A stretch of DNA of 20,846 bases from Streptomyces sp. NRRL S-118 (GCF_000716335.1 NZ_KL591040.1:1-20846), one strand, 5' to 3'; shown: positions 7,852 to 15,491, counted from the first letter of the stretch. Notes: generated from the sequence alone by a model not told the origin. Program-made: numbers and translations.

Positions 7852-10020
7852 TCAGGAGCTCGTGAGGACGACGAGCTGCCGGGTCGCCCGGGTCATCGCG
7901 ACGTAGCGGTCGACCGCTCCTTCCACCCCCTCGCCGAACGTCTCCGGGTCGACCAGGACGACCAGGTCGAACTCCAGCCCCTTCGACAGCTCCGGGGTCA
8001 GCGACCGGACGCGGGAGGTCGCCCGGAACGAGGGGTCGCCGATGACGCACGCGATCCCCTCGGCATGCTCGGCCAGCCAGGCGTCGAGGAGCGGGCCCAG
8101 GTCCTCGACGGATCCGTGGCGGACCGGGACGCCGCTGCTGCGGATGGAGGACGGCACGTTGGCGTCCGGGAGCGCGGCCCGGATGACCGGCTCGGCCTCC
8201 GCCATGACCTCCTCCGGTGTCCGGTAGTTGATGCTCAGGGAGGCCACCTCGATCCGGTCGAGCCCGACCCGCGTGAGCCGTTCCCGCCACGACTCCGTGA
8301 ACCCGTGCCGCGCCTGGGCACGGTCCCCGACGATGGTGAAGCTCCTGGACGGGCAGCGCCGCAGCAGCATCTGCCACTCCGCGTCGGTCAGCTCCTGGGC
8401 CTCGTCCACGACGACGTGCGCGAACGGGCCGGCCAGCAGATCCGGGTCGGCGGTGGGCAGTTCGGACTCGTCGACCAGACTGACCTGAGCGTCCCGGCCG
8501 CGCAGCATCGTCACCAGGCCCTCGCCCTCGTCACCGTCGGCGCCGGAGTCCGCCGCCGCCTCGATCAGGTTGTCGACCACCTGCGCCATGCGCTCGCGCT
8601 GGGCGGCGAGCGCGGCCTCGTGCCGGCGCTTCCGCCGCGCCGTCTCCGGGTCGCCGAGCCGGTGCCGTGCCGCGTCCAGGATCGGCAGGTCCGACACCGT
8701 CCATGCCCGGGGCTCCGCGCGCTGGAGCCGCCGTACGTCGTCGGGGCCGAGCCAGGGGGCGCACATCCGCAGGTAGGCGGGGACCGACCACAGGTCTTCG
8801 ACCAGGTCGGCCGCCTCCAGCAGCGGCCACGCCCGGTCGAAGGCGGAGCGCAGTTCCCTGTTCCGCGTCAGAGACCTGCGGAGCAGCTCGGGCGGGGCGT
8901 CGCCGTCGTGCTTCTCCTCCAGGATCGTGAGCAGCTCCTCCCAGACCTGCTCGCGCGCCTCGTTGTGCGGGGTGCCGGGTTCCGCCGCCTCGAACGCCAC
9001 GGCCCAGTCGTCGGCGGTCAGCCGGACGTCGGACCAGTGGGTCTCGACCGTCATGCCCTTCGCGGGCGGCTCCTCGTAGAAGCGGACGGCCGTCTCGATC
9101 GCCCGCACCATGTCGGCCGACGACTTCAGGCGGGCCGTCTCCGGGTCGGTCTCGGCCGTCGCCGTCGCTCCCTCGGCGACGAGATCGCGCAGCACGCAGG
9201 TCTGCACGCCCTCCTCGCCGAGGCTGGGCAGGACGTCGGCGACGTAGGCCAGGTAGGGCCGGTGCGGGCCGACGAAGAGCACCCCGCCCCTGCGGTGGCC
9301 GAGGCGCGGGTCGGAGTGGAGGAGGTAGGCGGAGCGGTGCAGGGCGACGACGGTCTTGCCCGTGCCCGGGCCGCCGTCGACGACGAGGGCGCCGCGCGAA
9401 CCCGCACGGATGACGGCGTCCTGATCGGCCTGGATGGTGCCGAGCACGTCCCGCATCCGCGGCGACCGGCCCGCGCCCAGGCCGGCGATGAAGGCGGACT
9501 GGTCGTCCAGCGCCGCGTGCCCGGTCAGCCCGTCCGCGGTGAACACCTCGTCCCAGTAGTCGCCGATGCGGCCCTCGGTCCAGCGGTACCGGCGGCGGCT
9601 GGCCAGGCCCATCGGGTCGGCGTGGGTGGCGCCGAAGAACGGCCCGGCCGCCGGGGAACGCCAGTCGAGCAGCAGCCGGCGGCCGTCGCCGTCCGTCAGG
9701 CCGAGCCGTCCCACGTACACCGGCTCCGGGTCGTCCGTGCCGACCATGCGGCCGAGGCACAGGTCCAGCCCGAAGCGGCGCAGGGTGCGCAGCCGTGCGG
9801 ACAGCCGGTGGATCTCAGCGTCCCGTTCCATGGCCTCCCGGCCCGTGCCGCCGGGCGCCCTGCGCTCGGCGGCCAGCCGCGCGGTGAGCTCGGCGATCGA
9901 CTGCTCCAGGCACTGCGCGACGGCTGCGAAGTGCCGCTCGTCACCGGCGATCAGCGCGGGATCGGTCTTGGCGGCGAGGCGCTCGGGAAGATCGAACACG
10001 CTGGTGGTCAAAGAGCTCAT
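7852..10020 (-). CDS. helR: HelR, RNA polymerase-recycling HelD-family motor ATPase (rifamycin resistance)
   Basis: A UvrD/Rep-like SF1 ATPase of 722 residues. The N-terminal coiled-coil arm (about 22-90), thought to enter the RNA polymerase secondary channel, is followed by Walker A GGPGTGKT (216-223). A long insertion (about 300-530) corresponds to the clamp-opening/primary-channel region. Then come VVVDEAQ (536-542), GDRAQ, SINYRTPEE (597-605), KGLEFD (680-685) and YVAMTRAT (706-713). HelR of Streptomyces dislodges rifamycin-bound polymerase and tolerizes cells to rifamycins. The RAE-like element upstream supports HelR rather than a housekeeping HelD paralog. The start at 10020 (MSSLTTSVFDLPERL) agrees with family N-termini as I recall them. 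Its own ribosome-binding site is poor, and a leader ORF stops 1 nt before it, suggesting coupled translation. Confidence 0.93.
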   Translation of the reverse strand: MSSLTTSVFDLPERLAAKTDPALIAGDERHFAAVAQCLEQSIAELTARLAAERRAPGGTGREAMERDAEIHRLSARLRTLRRFGLDLCLGRMVGTDDPEPVYVGRLGLTDGDGRRLLLDWRSPAAGPFFGATHADPMGLASRRRYRWTEGRIGDYWDEVFTADGLTGHAALDDQSAFIAGLGAGRSPRMRDVLGTIQADQDAVIRAGSRGALVVDGGPGTGKTVVALHRSAYLLHSDPRLGHRRGGVLFVGPHRPYLAYVADVLPSLGEEGVQTCVLRDLVAEGATATAETDPETARLKSSADMVRAIETAVRFYEEPPAKGMTVETHWSDVRLTADDWAVAFEAAEPGTPHNEAREQVWEELLTILEEKHDGDAPPELLRRSLTRNRELRSAFDRAWPLLEAADLVEDLWSVPAYLRMCAPWLGPDDVRRLQRAEPRAWTVSDLPILDAARHRLGDPETARRKRRHEAALAAQRERMAQVVDNLIEAAADSGADGDEGEGLVTMLRGRDAQVSLVDESELPTADPDLLAGPFAHVVVDEAQELTDAEWQMLLRRCPSRSFTIVGDRAQARHGFTESWRERLTRVGLDRIEVASLSINYRTPEEVMAEAEPVIRAALPDANVPSSIRSSGVPVRHGSVEDLGPLLDAWLAEHAEGIACVIGDPSFRATSRVRSLTPELSKGLEFDLVVLVDPETFGEGVEGAVDRYVAMTRATRQLVVLTSS

Positions 10021-10021
10021 G

Positions 10022-10147
10022 TCACCAGCCCCGATCCGTGAGCGCCTGCACGCGGACCGGCGGCGCGCACCCGGGGAGCGGCGGCTCCAGCCCCGCCGAC
10101 GGCCCGGCCGCACCGCACACTTCATGAACCGACAACACCGCACGCAT
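10022..10147 (-). CDS. Candidate 41-residue leader peptide ORF upstream of helR
   Basis: An ATG at 10147 on the minus strand has a fair ribosome-binding site (GGGAG at 10161-10157, 9-nt spacing). It opens a 41-codon frame, beginning MRAVLSVHEVCGAAGPSAGL, whose TGA ends at 10022, one base before the helR ATG. The geometry is typical of translational coupling, and helR itself lacks a well-placed Shine-Dalgarno sequence. The peptide resembles nothing I recognise: no membrane segment, two cysteines, proline-rich centre. It may be a regulatory leader rather than a functional protein, and it could also be chance. Confidence 0.4.
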   Translation of the reverse strand: MRAVLSVHEVCGAAGPSAGLEPPLPGCAPPVRVQALTDRGW

Positions 10148-10178
10148 GTCGCGTATCTCCCGATATTTTCCGCAGATC

Positions 10179-10192
10179 CTGGCTTGAGCCAG
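10179..10192 (-). promoter_or_regulatory. Short hairpin in the helR leader
   Basis: CTGGCTTGAGCCAG forms a 6-bp stem with a 2-nt core, between the RAE-like element and the leader ORF. It could be a protein-binding palindrome or a weak RNA hairpin in the helR leader. No U-tract follows in the helR direction, so a terminator is unlikely. Confidence 0.3.
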
Positions 10193-10210
10193 TGATTCTG
10201 CGGTACGGGA

Positions 10211-10230
10211 GGGGCCTTGCCGCAAGCCCC
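10211..10230 (-). promoter_or_regulatory. Rifamycin-associated element (RAE) upstream of helR
   Basis: On the minus strand this reads GGGGCTTGCGGCAAGGCCCC, an interrupted inverted repeat. It matches, as far as I recall it, the consensus of the rifamycin-associated element, the cis-element upstream of actinomycete genes for rifamycin inactivation and helR that is needed for rifamycin induction. It lies 190 bp before the helR start and points the right way. A TTGCGG inside it with CAGAAT about 19 bp downstream could be a -35/-10 pair, but that is speculative. Confidence 0.85.
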
Positions 10231-10253
10231 CCGGTGCGCTATACGTTAAGAGT

Positions 10254-10280
10254 GGCGAGGAGTGGGTACACCTCCTCGCC
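10254..10280 (-). terminator. Hairpin between the GNAT gene and the helR promoter region
   Basis: GGCGAGGAG (10254-10262) and CTCCTCGCC (10272-10280) form a perfect 9-bp stem with a 9-nt loop. On the minus strand it is followed by ACTCTTAACG. It lies about 130 bp past the GNAT stop and just ahead of the RAE. The likely job is to end transcription from the acetyltransferase gene so helR stays under its own control. Confidence 0.5.
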
Positions 10281-10411
10281 CTGCGCCGGCCCCAGGCGGA
10301 GACGCCTTCTCAGGACTGCGGCGCGGCCCCTCACCCCACCCAGGTGGTCTCTCGCCGTTCTTGCCGGTTCGCGGCGTCCGGCACCGCGCCTCCCCGATCG
10401 ACGAGACACCC

Positions 10412-10915
10412 CTATGACTTCAGCTGCAGGCCCTCGCGGTGCGCGTCGGTGTGCGGGCACGCCGGGCCCGTGGCGGTGGTGGGGATGCGCATGCGGCGGA
10501 AGAGGTCGCGCGTGGCGCGCTCCTGGAGGGTGGTGTGCCAGGAGACGTCCGGGTAGCGGCTGCGCAGGTGGGACAGGGCCCTCGTGCCCAGACCGCTGGA
10601 CCGGAAGCGTTCGTCGACGGCCACCCCCGTGATCAGCCCCGCGGAGCAGGTCTCGCAGACCCGGAACGTCACCTGCCCGACGACCTGGCGGATGTGCACG
10701 AGGAGCAGGCACTGCGCCTCCGGCCCGGCCGGGGCGGCTGCGGTCTCGAAGGTGACGTCGCGGTAGGCCAGCACCCTGCGGTGCCAGCGGCCCCGCACGG
10801 GTGTGGGGCGGCGGTGTTTGGGCCGCCGACGCGGAAGGAGGAGGTACCGGCCCGCGGACAGCCAGGGCAGCGGTCGCGGGGCCGTCGGCATGGCGTGCGC
10901 GTGGTGTCCCTGCAT
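10412..10915 (-). CDS. GNAT family N-acetyltransferase
   Basis: The second half has the acetyl-CoA-binding GNAT core: beta-4 GLITGVAVDERF, then the pyrophosphate loop RSSGLGTRALSHL (R/Q-x-x-G-x-G/A type). C-terminal strands and helix follow (DVSWHTTLQERATRDLFRRM), ending in a short polar tail. The N-terminal part is Arg/Pro-rich (LLLPRRRPKHRRPTPVRGRWHR) and may be a basic extension. The start is uncertain: ATG 10915 is given (167 residues), ATG 10891 is plausible, and the frame stays open to 11035. No strong ribosome-binding site marks any of them. The acceptor cannot be predicted; small-molecule or ribosomal-protein N-terminal acetylation are both possible. It is transcribed toward helR but separated by a hairpin. 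Confidence 0.72.
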   Translation of the reverse strand: MQGHHAHAMPTAPRPLPWLSAGRYLLLPRRRPKHRRPTPVRGRWHRRVLAYRDVTFETAAAPAGPEAQCLLLVHIRQVVGQVTFRVCETCSAGLITGVAVDERFRSSGLGTRALSHLRSRYPDVSWHTTLQERATRDLFRRMRIPTTATGPACPHTDAHREGLQLKS

Positions 10916-11118
10916 GGGGCCCGCATGCCCCGGGACCGCCCGTGCACGCACACCACTTCCGGCGACCCCCGCACCCGGTCCGGTCCGGCAGGTGGGGCTG
11001 TGCGCGGCCCAGTGCTGTGGCCGCACACGTATCACCGGGTCGGGGCGTGTGCCTCCCTGTCACCGGGCAGGCGCTCGGAAAGCTCGTGCGAGGAAACCGC
11101 CGCGGGAACACAGAAGGG

Positions 11119-11387
11119 TCACTGATGCTCGGACGAGGCTTGTCGTCGGGAGAGGGCCAGCCTGCGTCGCTCCCGGTCGATCTCGGTGACGACGACCGTG
11201 ACCTCGTCGCCGACCTGGACGACGTCCGACGGAGTCCGCGCGGGTGTCCAGGTGAGCTCTCGCAGGTGACCAGTCCCTCGATAAACCGTTCGATCACTGC
11301 GACGGTGCCGGACAGGAGCTCATCGCAGTGCGGTGATTCCAGGAACGTCCGGAGTTGCCTGGAGGGAGTCGTGGCTCGGAGCGTCAT
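11119..11387 (-). pseudogene. Remnant of a two-S1-domain RNA-binding protein gene
   Basis: Reading from an ATG at 11387, the frame gives RTFLESPHCDELLSGTVAVIERF, the opening of a first S1 domain. It jumps directly to IEGLV, which in intact actinomycete proteins of this kind belongs to the second S1 domain. About 8 codons later (near 11255) a frameshift moves the coding signal to another frame, which continues ELTWTPARTPSDVVQVGDEV and IDRERRRLALSRRQ to a TGA at 11119. One deletion joining the two S1 repeats plus a small indel explains this. Intact relatives have two S1 domains and look like ribosomal protein S1 fragments. No useful product is expected. The family call rests on these S1 motifs. 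Confidence 0.75.
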
Positions 11388-11474
11388 CACACCGCCCGGC
11401 CAACCGGACGGCACGCCGCGGCCCACCACGTCCCGGAGGAAGCGCTGGGGCCACGGCGCGGCACGCCCCGGGGG

Positions 11475-11493
11475 AACCGGTGTTCACCGGGTT
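11475..11493 (-). terminator. Hairpin after polyprenyl synthase gene
   Basis: AACCGGTG pairs with CACCGG(G)TT around a TT loop, with one bulged G. It overlaps the first base of the stop codon of the polyprenyl synthase gene. Small and without a U-tract, so only a candidate. Confidence 0.4.
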
Positions 11494-12554
11494 CAGCTGG
11501 TGCGCAGGGCGACGTAGTCGCAGAGGGCGAGCAGGGCGCCGCGCTGGGCGGGAAGGTCGGGCAGCGGGGCCAGCGCCGCCCGGGCACGCTCGAGGCGGTC
11601 GTGCATGACGGCTTCGGTCTCGGCGAGCGCCCGCGAGTGCTCGAACAGTTCCAGGGCCCGGGGGACGTCCGCGGCAGGGACGGGGCCGGCGTCGAGCAGG
11701 GCCCGCAGCTCGGCGTCGGCCGGGTCCGTGCTCTCCCGGGCCAGCAGCACGGGCAGGCTCTGGACGCCGGCCAGCAGGTCGTTGCCGCGCTTCTTGCCGG
11801 TGACCTCGGCGGGAGCCCTCAGGTCGAGCAGGTCGTCGGCTATCTGGAAGGCGATGCCGAGCTGCTCCCCGCAGTCGGTGAGCGCGGCGACGGCCGTCGC
11901 GGGGGCGCCCGCCTGGACGGCTCCGATGCCGAGCGCCATGGCGAGCAGGGCGGCGGTCTTGCCCGCCGCCACGCGGAAGTAGTGGGTGACCGGGTTCTCG
12001 TCGGGGGCGGGACCGGCCAGTTCGCGCAGCTGTCCGCCGATCAGCCGGCCGGCGGCCTCCGCGTGGAGGTGGACGGCCGCGGGCCCGAGGCCGGCGGCGA
12101 GCCGGGCGGCACGGGCGAACAGCCAGTTCCCGCCGAGGACGGCGGCGCGCTCGCCCCAGCGGGCGTGGACGCTGGGGACACCGTGCCGGGTGGCGGCGCC
12201 GTCCATCACGTCGTCGTGGTGGAGCGACGCGATGTGGACGAGTTCGGTGATGGTGGCTGCCTCGGCGATCCCGTCGGCCCAGGGGTCGCCGAACTCGGCG
12301 CCGAGCAGGACCAGCAGGGGGCGCAGGCGCTTGCCGCCGGTGGCGGCGAGGTGACCGGTGAGCGCGGCGACCCTGGGATCCGGGGCGTCGTGGGCGGTGG
12401 CCTGGAGCAGCTTCTCGGCGCGGGCGAGGGAGACCCGCAGGCGCGCCTCGAACTCGGGTTCCGTCAGAGCGAGCCGCTGGAGCGGGTCGGCGGCGGGAAG
12501 GCCGGGCGGGAAGGCCGTCCCCGCCTCCGCCCCGCTCATCTGTCCGGTACTCAT
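11493..12554 (-). CDS. Long-chain polyprenyl diphosphate synthase
   Basis: A trans-isoprenyl diphosphate synthase of 353 residues that condenses isopentenyl diphosphate onto an allylic primer. Visible motifs are GKRLRP (74-79), the first Asp-rich motif DDVMD (114-118) followed by GAATRHG, and the second Asp-rich motif DDLLD (240-244). Residues 4 and 5 positions before the first Asp are Ser110 and Ala109. Small residues there, rather than aromatic ones, are characteristic of long-chain products, so a C35-C45 chain such as the menaquinone tail is likelier than farnesyl or geranylgeranyl diphosphate. ATG 12554 has AGAGGGG upstream; the frame extends to 12626 without support. The kinase gene diverges on the other side of the upstream region; no other isoprenoid genes are near. 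Confidence 0.9.
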   Translation of the reverse strand: MSTGQMSGAEAGTAFPPGLPAADPLQRLALTEPEFEARLRVSLARAEKLLQATAHDAPDPRVAALTGHLAATGGKRLRPLLVLLGAEFGDPWADGIAEAATITELVHIASLHHDDVMDGAATRHGVPSVHARWGERAAVLGGNWLFARAARLAAGLGPAAVHLHAEAAGRLIGGQLRELAGPAPDENPVTHYFRVAAGKTAALLAMALGIGAVQAGAPATAVAALTDCGEQLGIAFQIADDLLDLRAPAEVTGKKRGNDLLAGVQSLPVLLARESTDPADAELRALLDAGPVPAADVPRALELFEHSRALAETEAVMHDRLERARAALAPLPDLPAQRGALLALCDYVALRTS

Positions 12555-12987
12555 CGGGTAACCCCTCTGCGACCCAGGCGGCCAGTGATCCCTCGTCTGT
12601 GCTCGACAGCATCCATCCGGCCACAAGCGCCTTACAACAGACGTGACATGAAGGTGTCACCGCGGCCTCCGCCACGGCGCCGACGGGCAACGTGTCAGCT
12701 TCCTGCTGACTTTCCCCGGGCACGTTGCGGCCGGTTCCCGGCCGTCCCGCTCCCGCGCGGACATGTCGGACAGCCGGCGGGCCGGCCTGTGCGGAGGCGT
12801 ATCACCTGCCCAGGACGAACGAGCCCGGCCGTGCCGGTCGCCGGCCCGCGCGCGGACAGCGCGGCGAGCCTTCCGGCGGCGGGCGGGGGCGTGACAGCAA
12901 CCGGACATGCGCGGAGCACCCCGCGCCGCCGCTCCCTAGCCTCGGGGCAACCCCTCTTCGACACCCCCGTGTTTGTGAAGGAGTCTC
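12555..12987. other. Divergent intergenic region between polyprenyl synthase and ABC1 kinase
   Basis: About 430 bp without a convincing gene. It should hold both divergent promoters. Seen here: the inverted repeat at 12643-12660, a 6-bp hairpin GTCAGC-TTCCT-GCTGAC (12694-12710), and a TAGCCT -10-like hexamer (12937-12942) facing the kinase leader ORF without a clear -35. The rest is GC-rich and unremarkable. Confidence 0.5.
12643..12660. promoter_or_regulatory. Operator-like inverted repeat GTGACA-N6-TGTCAC
   Basis: A perfect 6-bp dyad with 6-bp spacer, typical in size and spacing for a dimeric regulator's site. It lies 89-106 bp upstream of the polyprenyl synthase start, where that promoter is expected. 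No known regulator is assigned. Confidence 0.4.
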
Positions 12988-13086
12988 ATGTTCGGACGGA
13001 TCGGACCCCTCGCCGTCCTCCGGTCCCGGGCCACCGTCCCGGCGGGGCATGAGCGGCCGGCTGACGGCGCACGCACATGGAACTGA
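12988..13086 (+). CDS. Candidate 32-residue leader ORF overlapping the ABC1 kinase start
   Basis: ATG 12988 has the best ribosome-binding site in the area (GAAGGAG, 5 nt upstream). It opens a 32-codon frame beginning MFGRIGPLAVLRSRATVPAG and ending at TGA 13084-13086, 10 nt inside the kinase gene. The kinase ATG (13077) has no recognisable Shine-Dalgarno sequence, so ribosomes finishing this ORF could reinitiate there. The peptide is short and basic, with no recognised function. Confidence 0.45.
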   Translation: MFGRIGPLAVLRSRATVPAGHERPADGARTWN

Positions 13087-15044
13087 CCCTCTACCTCTTC
13101 ATCGCGGCCGTCACCCTGGTACCGACCGTCGCGGTGCTCGCCATCGGCGCCCGGCGCCTGCTGGGCCTGCGGATCGGCACGGTGCGGGCGGCGCTCACCG
13201 GCCTGGTCGCCATGGGGGCGGGCGCACTGATCGGGGCCGCGATGGGTGAAGCCCGCCGCGGGGCCCTCGTGTCGGTGCACATCGGCCTGACGGTCCTGGT
13301 GGCGGTGGTCTTCCTCGCCCTCTCCCATGCGCTGGTGCCCGCCGGTTCCCTGTCGGAGGTGGTGCGCTGGCCCCAGGCCGTGCGCCGCCGGGTGGCGCGG
13401 ACCCGCCGCTACACCGAGCTGAGCCGGATCGCGATCCGGCACGGCCTGGGCGGGGCCCTGCGCGGCCGGGGCCGGGGCGGCCCCGAGGCGGTTGCCGAGC
13501 GGAAACGGCTGGCGGTCGGCGTACGGCTGGCGCTGGAGGAGGCCGGCGCCACCTTCGTCAAGCTCGGCCAGGTGCTGTCCACGCGCTGCGACCTGCTGCC
13601 GGTCGAGTTCGTCGAGGAGCTCACCAAGCTTCAGCACCAGGTGCCCGCCGAGCCCTGGGCCGACGTGGAGCGCGTACTGACCGAGGAGCTGGGCGAGGAC
13701 CCCGCGGTGTTCTTCGCCGAGTTCGACCGCGAGCCGCTCGCCGCGGGCTCGATCGCCCAGGTGCACCGCGCCCGGCTGACCACCGGCGAAGAGGTGGTGG
13801 TCAAGGTGCAGCGGCCCGGTGCCCGGTCGGTGGTCGACCGGGACCTGGACATCCTGTTCCGGATGAGCCGCAAGCTCGAGGAACACACCGCGTGGGGCCG
13901 GGACTTCGGCGCGGTCGAGCTCGCGGCGGGCTTCGCCAACTCCCTCAACGAGGAGCTGGACTTCCGGATCGAGGCCCGGAACATGGCCACGATCAGGGCG
14001 GCGAGCGAGCGGACCGAGAAGGCGTCCGCGGTCCGCATGCCGCACGTCCACGGAGAGCTGTGCACGCGCCGGGTGCTGGTCCTGGACTGGCTGACCGGCG
14101 TACCCCTGAACGCGGCGGGGGCGGTCATCGAGGAGCGGGGCCTGGACCGCACCGGGATGGCCCGGCAGCTGCTGGAGTGGATACTGGAGCAGATCCTGAT
14201 CGGCGGGGTGTTCCACGCCGATCCGCACCCCGGCAACATCATGCTGCTGGAGGACGGCAGGCTGGGCCTGCTCGACTTCGGCTCGGTGGGGCGCATCGAC
14301 CGGGTGCTGCGGGCGGCGCTGCGCAACCTGCTGCTGGCGGTCCACCACAACAACCCGGTGGCGCTGTCGGACGCGCTGTTGGAGCTGGTGGACCGGCGCG
14401 AGGACATCGACGAGATCCGGCTGGAGCGGGCGCTCGGCCGGTTCATGGCGCGGCACCTGACGCCGGGGGTACGGCCCGACCGGAAGATGTTCGCCGATCT
14501 GTTCCTGCTCGTGGCCCGGCACGGGCTGACCATGCCCCCGGAGATCGCCGCGACCTTCCGGGCGCTGGCCACCCTGGAGGGGGCGATGGAGCAGATGGTC
14601 CCCGGCTTCGACATCGTCGCGGAGGCCAGGTCCTTCGCCGCCGGCCACCTGGAGCGCGAGCTGAACCCCGGTTCGATCGGCCAGGTGCTCGCCGAGGAGG
14701 CGCTGGCCCTCGCCCCGATGCTCCGCCGGCTGCCGCGCCGGGTGGAGCGGATCACCGACGCGCTGGAGCACGGCCGGCTGGGCGTGCAGGTGCGGCTGCT
14801 CGCCGACGAACGGGACCGGCGGTTCGTGCGTTCGCTCGTGCACGAGACACTGCTGACGTTCCTGGGCGGGATCACCGGTCTGATCGCCGTCCTGCTGCTG
14901 GGTACGGACCACGGTCCGGTGCTCCACGACTCCCTGACGCTGCTCCAGCTGATCGGCTACAACCTGCTGGTGGTCAGCTGTGTGGTGGTGACCCGGGTGG
15001 TGTTCGGGATCTTCCACGCGCAGCGGAGACTGCCCGGCCGGTGA
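13077..15044 (+). CDS. ABC1/UbiB-family atypical protein kinase-like membrane protein
   Basis: A 655-residue member of the ABC1/COQ8/UbiB family. Two to three hydrophobic helices open the protein (about 5-22, 40-57, 66-87). The signature follows: KLGQ (162-165) in FVKLGQVLSTR, the modified glycine-loop equivalent LAAGSIAQVHRA (221-232), nucleotide-site K243 in VVVKVQRPG, catalytic HADPHPGN (380-387) and DFG (400-402). Two hydrophobic helices close it (about 600-645, FLGGITGLIAVLLLG and LLVVSCVVVTRVVFG). Relatives support ubiquinone or other prenyl-lipid biosynthesis by ATPase or small-molecule kinase activity. Beside a polyprenyl diphosphate synthase, a menaquinone or isoprenoid-lipid role at the membrane is the natural inference. 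ATG 13077 is chosen because MELTLYLFIAAVTLV starts the first helix; translation may be coupled to the leader ORF. Confidence 0.9.
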   Translation: MELTLYLFIAAVTLVPTVAVLAIGARRLLGLRIGTVRAALTGLVAMGAGALIGAAMGEARRGALVSVHIGLTVLVAVVFLALSHALVPAGSLSEVVRWPQAVRRRVARTRRYTELSRIAIRHGLGGALRGRGRGGPEAVAERKRLAVGVRLALEEAGATFVKLGQVLSTRCDLLPVEFVEELTKLQHQVPAEPWADVERVLTEELGEDPAVFFAEFDREPLAAGSIAQVHRARLTTGEEVVVKVQRPGARSVVDRDLDILFRMSRKLEEHTAWGRDFGAVELAAGFANSLNEELDFRIEARNMATIRAASERTEKASAVRMPHVHGELCTRRVLVLDWLTGVPLNAAGAVIEERGLDRTGMARQLLEWILEQILIGGVFHADPHPGNIMLLEDGRLGLLDFGSVGRIDRVLRAALRNLLLAVHHNNPVALSDALLELVDRREDIDEIRLERALGRFMARHLTPGVRPDRKMFADLFLLVARHGLTMPPEIAATFRALATLEGAMEQMVPGFDIVAEARSFAAGHLERELNPGSIGQVLAEEALALAPMLRRLPRRVERITDALEHGRLGVQVRLLADERDRRFVRSLVHETLLTFLGGITGLIAVLLLGTDHGPVLHDSLTLLQLIGYNLLVVSCVVVTRVVFGIFHAQRRLPGR

Positions 15045-15083
15045 GACGGGGCCGGGGCGGTCCGCACGATGCGCCGCCCCGTC
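15045..15083 (+). terminator. GC-rich hairpin terminator after the ABC1 kinase gene
   Basis: Directly after the stop, GACGGGGC (15045-15052) can pair with GCCCCGTC (15076-15083). Alternatively GGGGCGG (15054-15060) pairs with CCGCCCC (15074-15080). The two overlapping foldings compete; either would end kinase transcription. Confidence 0.6.
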
Positions 15084-15491
15084 GGCCCGGCCGGCCACCG
15101 CCGGAATGCCGGGACCGGAATCCGCGTCGCGGATCCATGGTGAAAATCACCGGCCGCGAGTCCGGTGGCCGGGGAACTCCTGGCCCGGAATGCACAGCGC
15201 GGCAGAAAGGTCGTACCGGTCGAATCGCCGGGCGATGTCTCCCCCCGATAAAGCGGACTGTCCGCTTCAGAGTTGTCGTCCCGGGCGAGGGTGGGCGGCC
15301 CGTCGCGGCGGAACCGTGCGAGGCACAATTGACCTGGCGTTCGCCGGACATTGCGAACTAGTGTCTGGCCTCGCGGAGCGTCCGAAAATCACGGAAATAC
15401 TTCTCCATTGAACAGTTGAAAAATGCACCTCACTTCCGTGTGCCGACCGATCGGACGTCGATTTGCTCGCAGGTGAACAAAGGGGGATGCA
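15084..15491 (+). other. Upstream region of the first LuxR-like regulator, partly AT-rich
   Basis: About 410 bp with no convincing gene. The last 110 bp are distinctly richer in A/T than the surroundings. A TAGTGT hexamer (15359-15364) is a good -10 candidate; TTGACC at 15329-15334 is too far (24 bp) to be its -35. A direct repeat TTGAA-N3-TTGAA lies at 15408-15420 and could be a regulator site. The regulator's ribosome-binding site is AAGGGGG just before 15488. Confidence 0.45.

Noticed and set aside
7756..10041. Long plus-strand frame opposite helR (761 codons)
   Set aside because: Antisense shadow of helR with low-complexity composition; helR motifs on the minus strand are unambiguous.
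12936..15098. Minus-strand frame of 720 codons opposite the ABC1 kinase gene
   Set aside because: Gln/His/Arg-rich shadow translation, no family resemblance; the kinase motifs lie on the plus strand.
15329..15364. TTGACC and TAGTGT as a promoter pair for regulator 1
   Set aside because: The spacer is 24 bp, too long for a principal-sigma promoter; only TAGTGT is kept as a -10 candidate.
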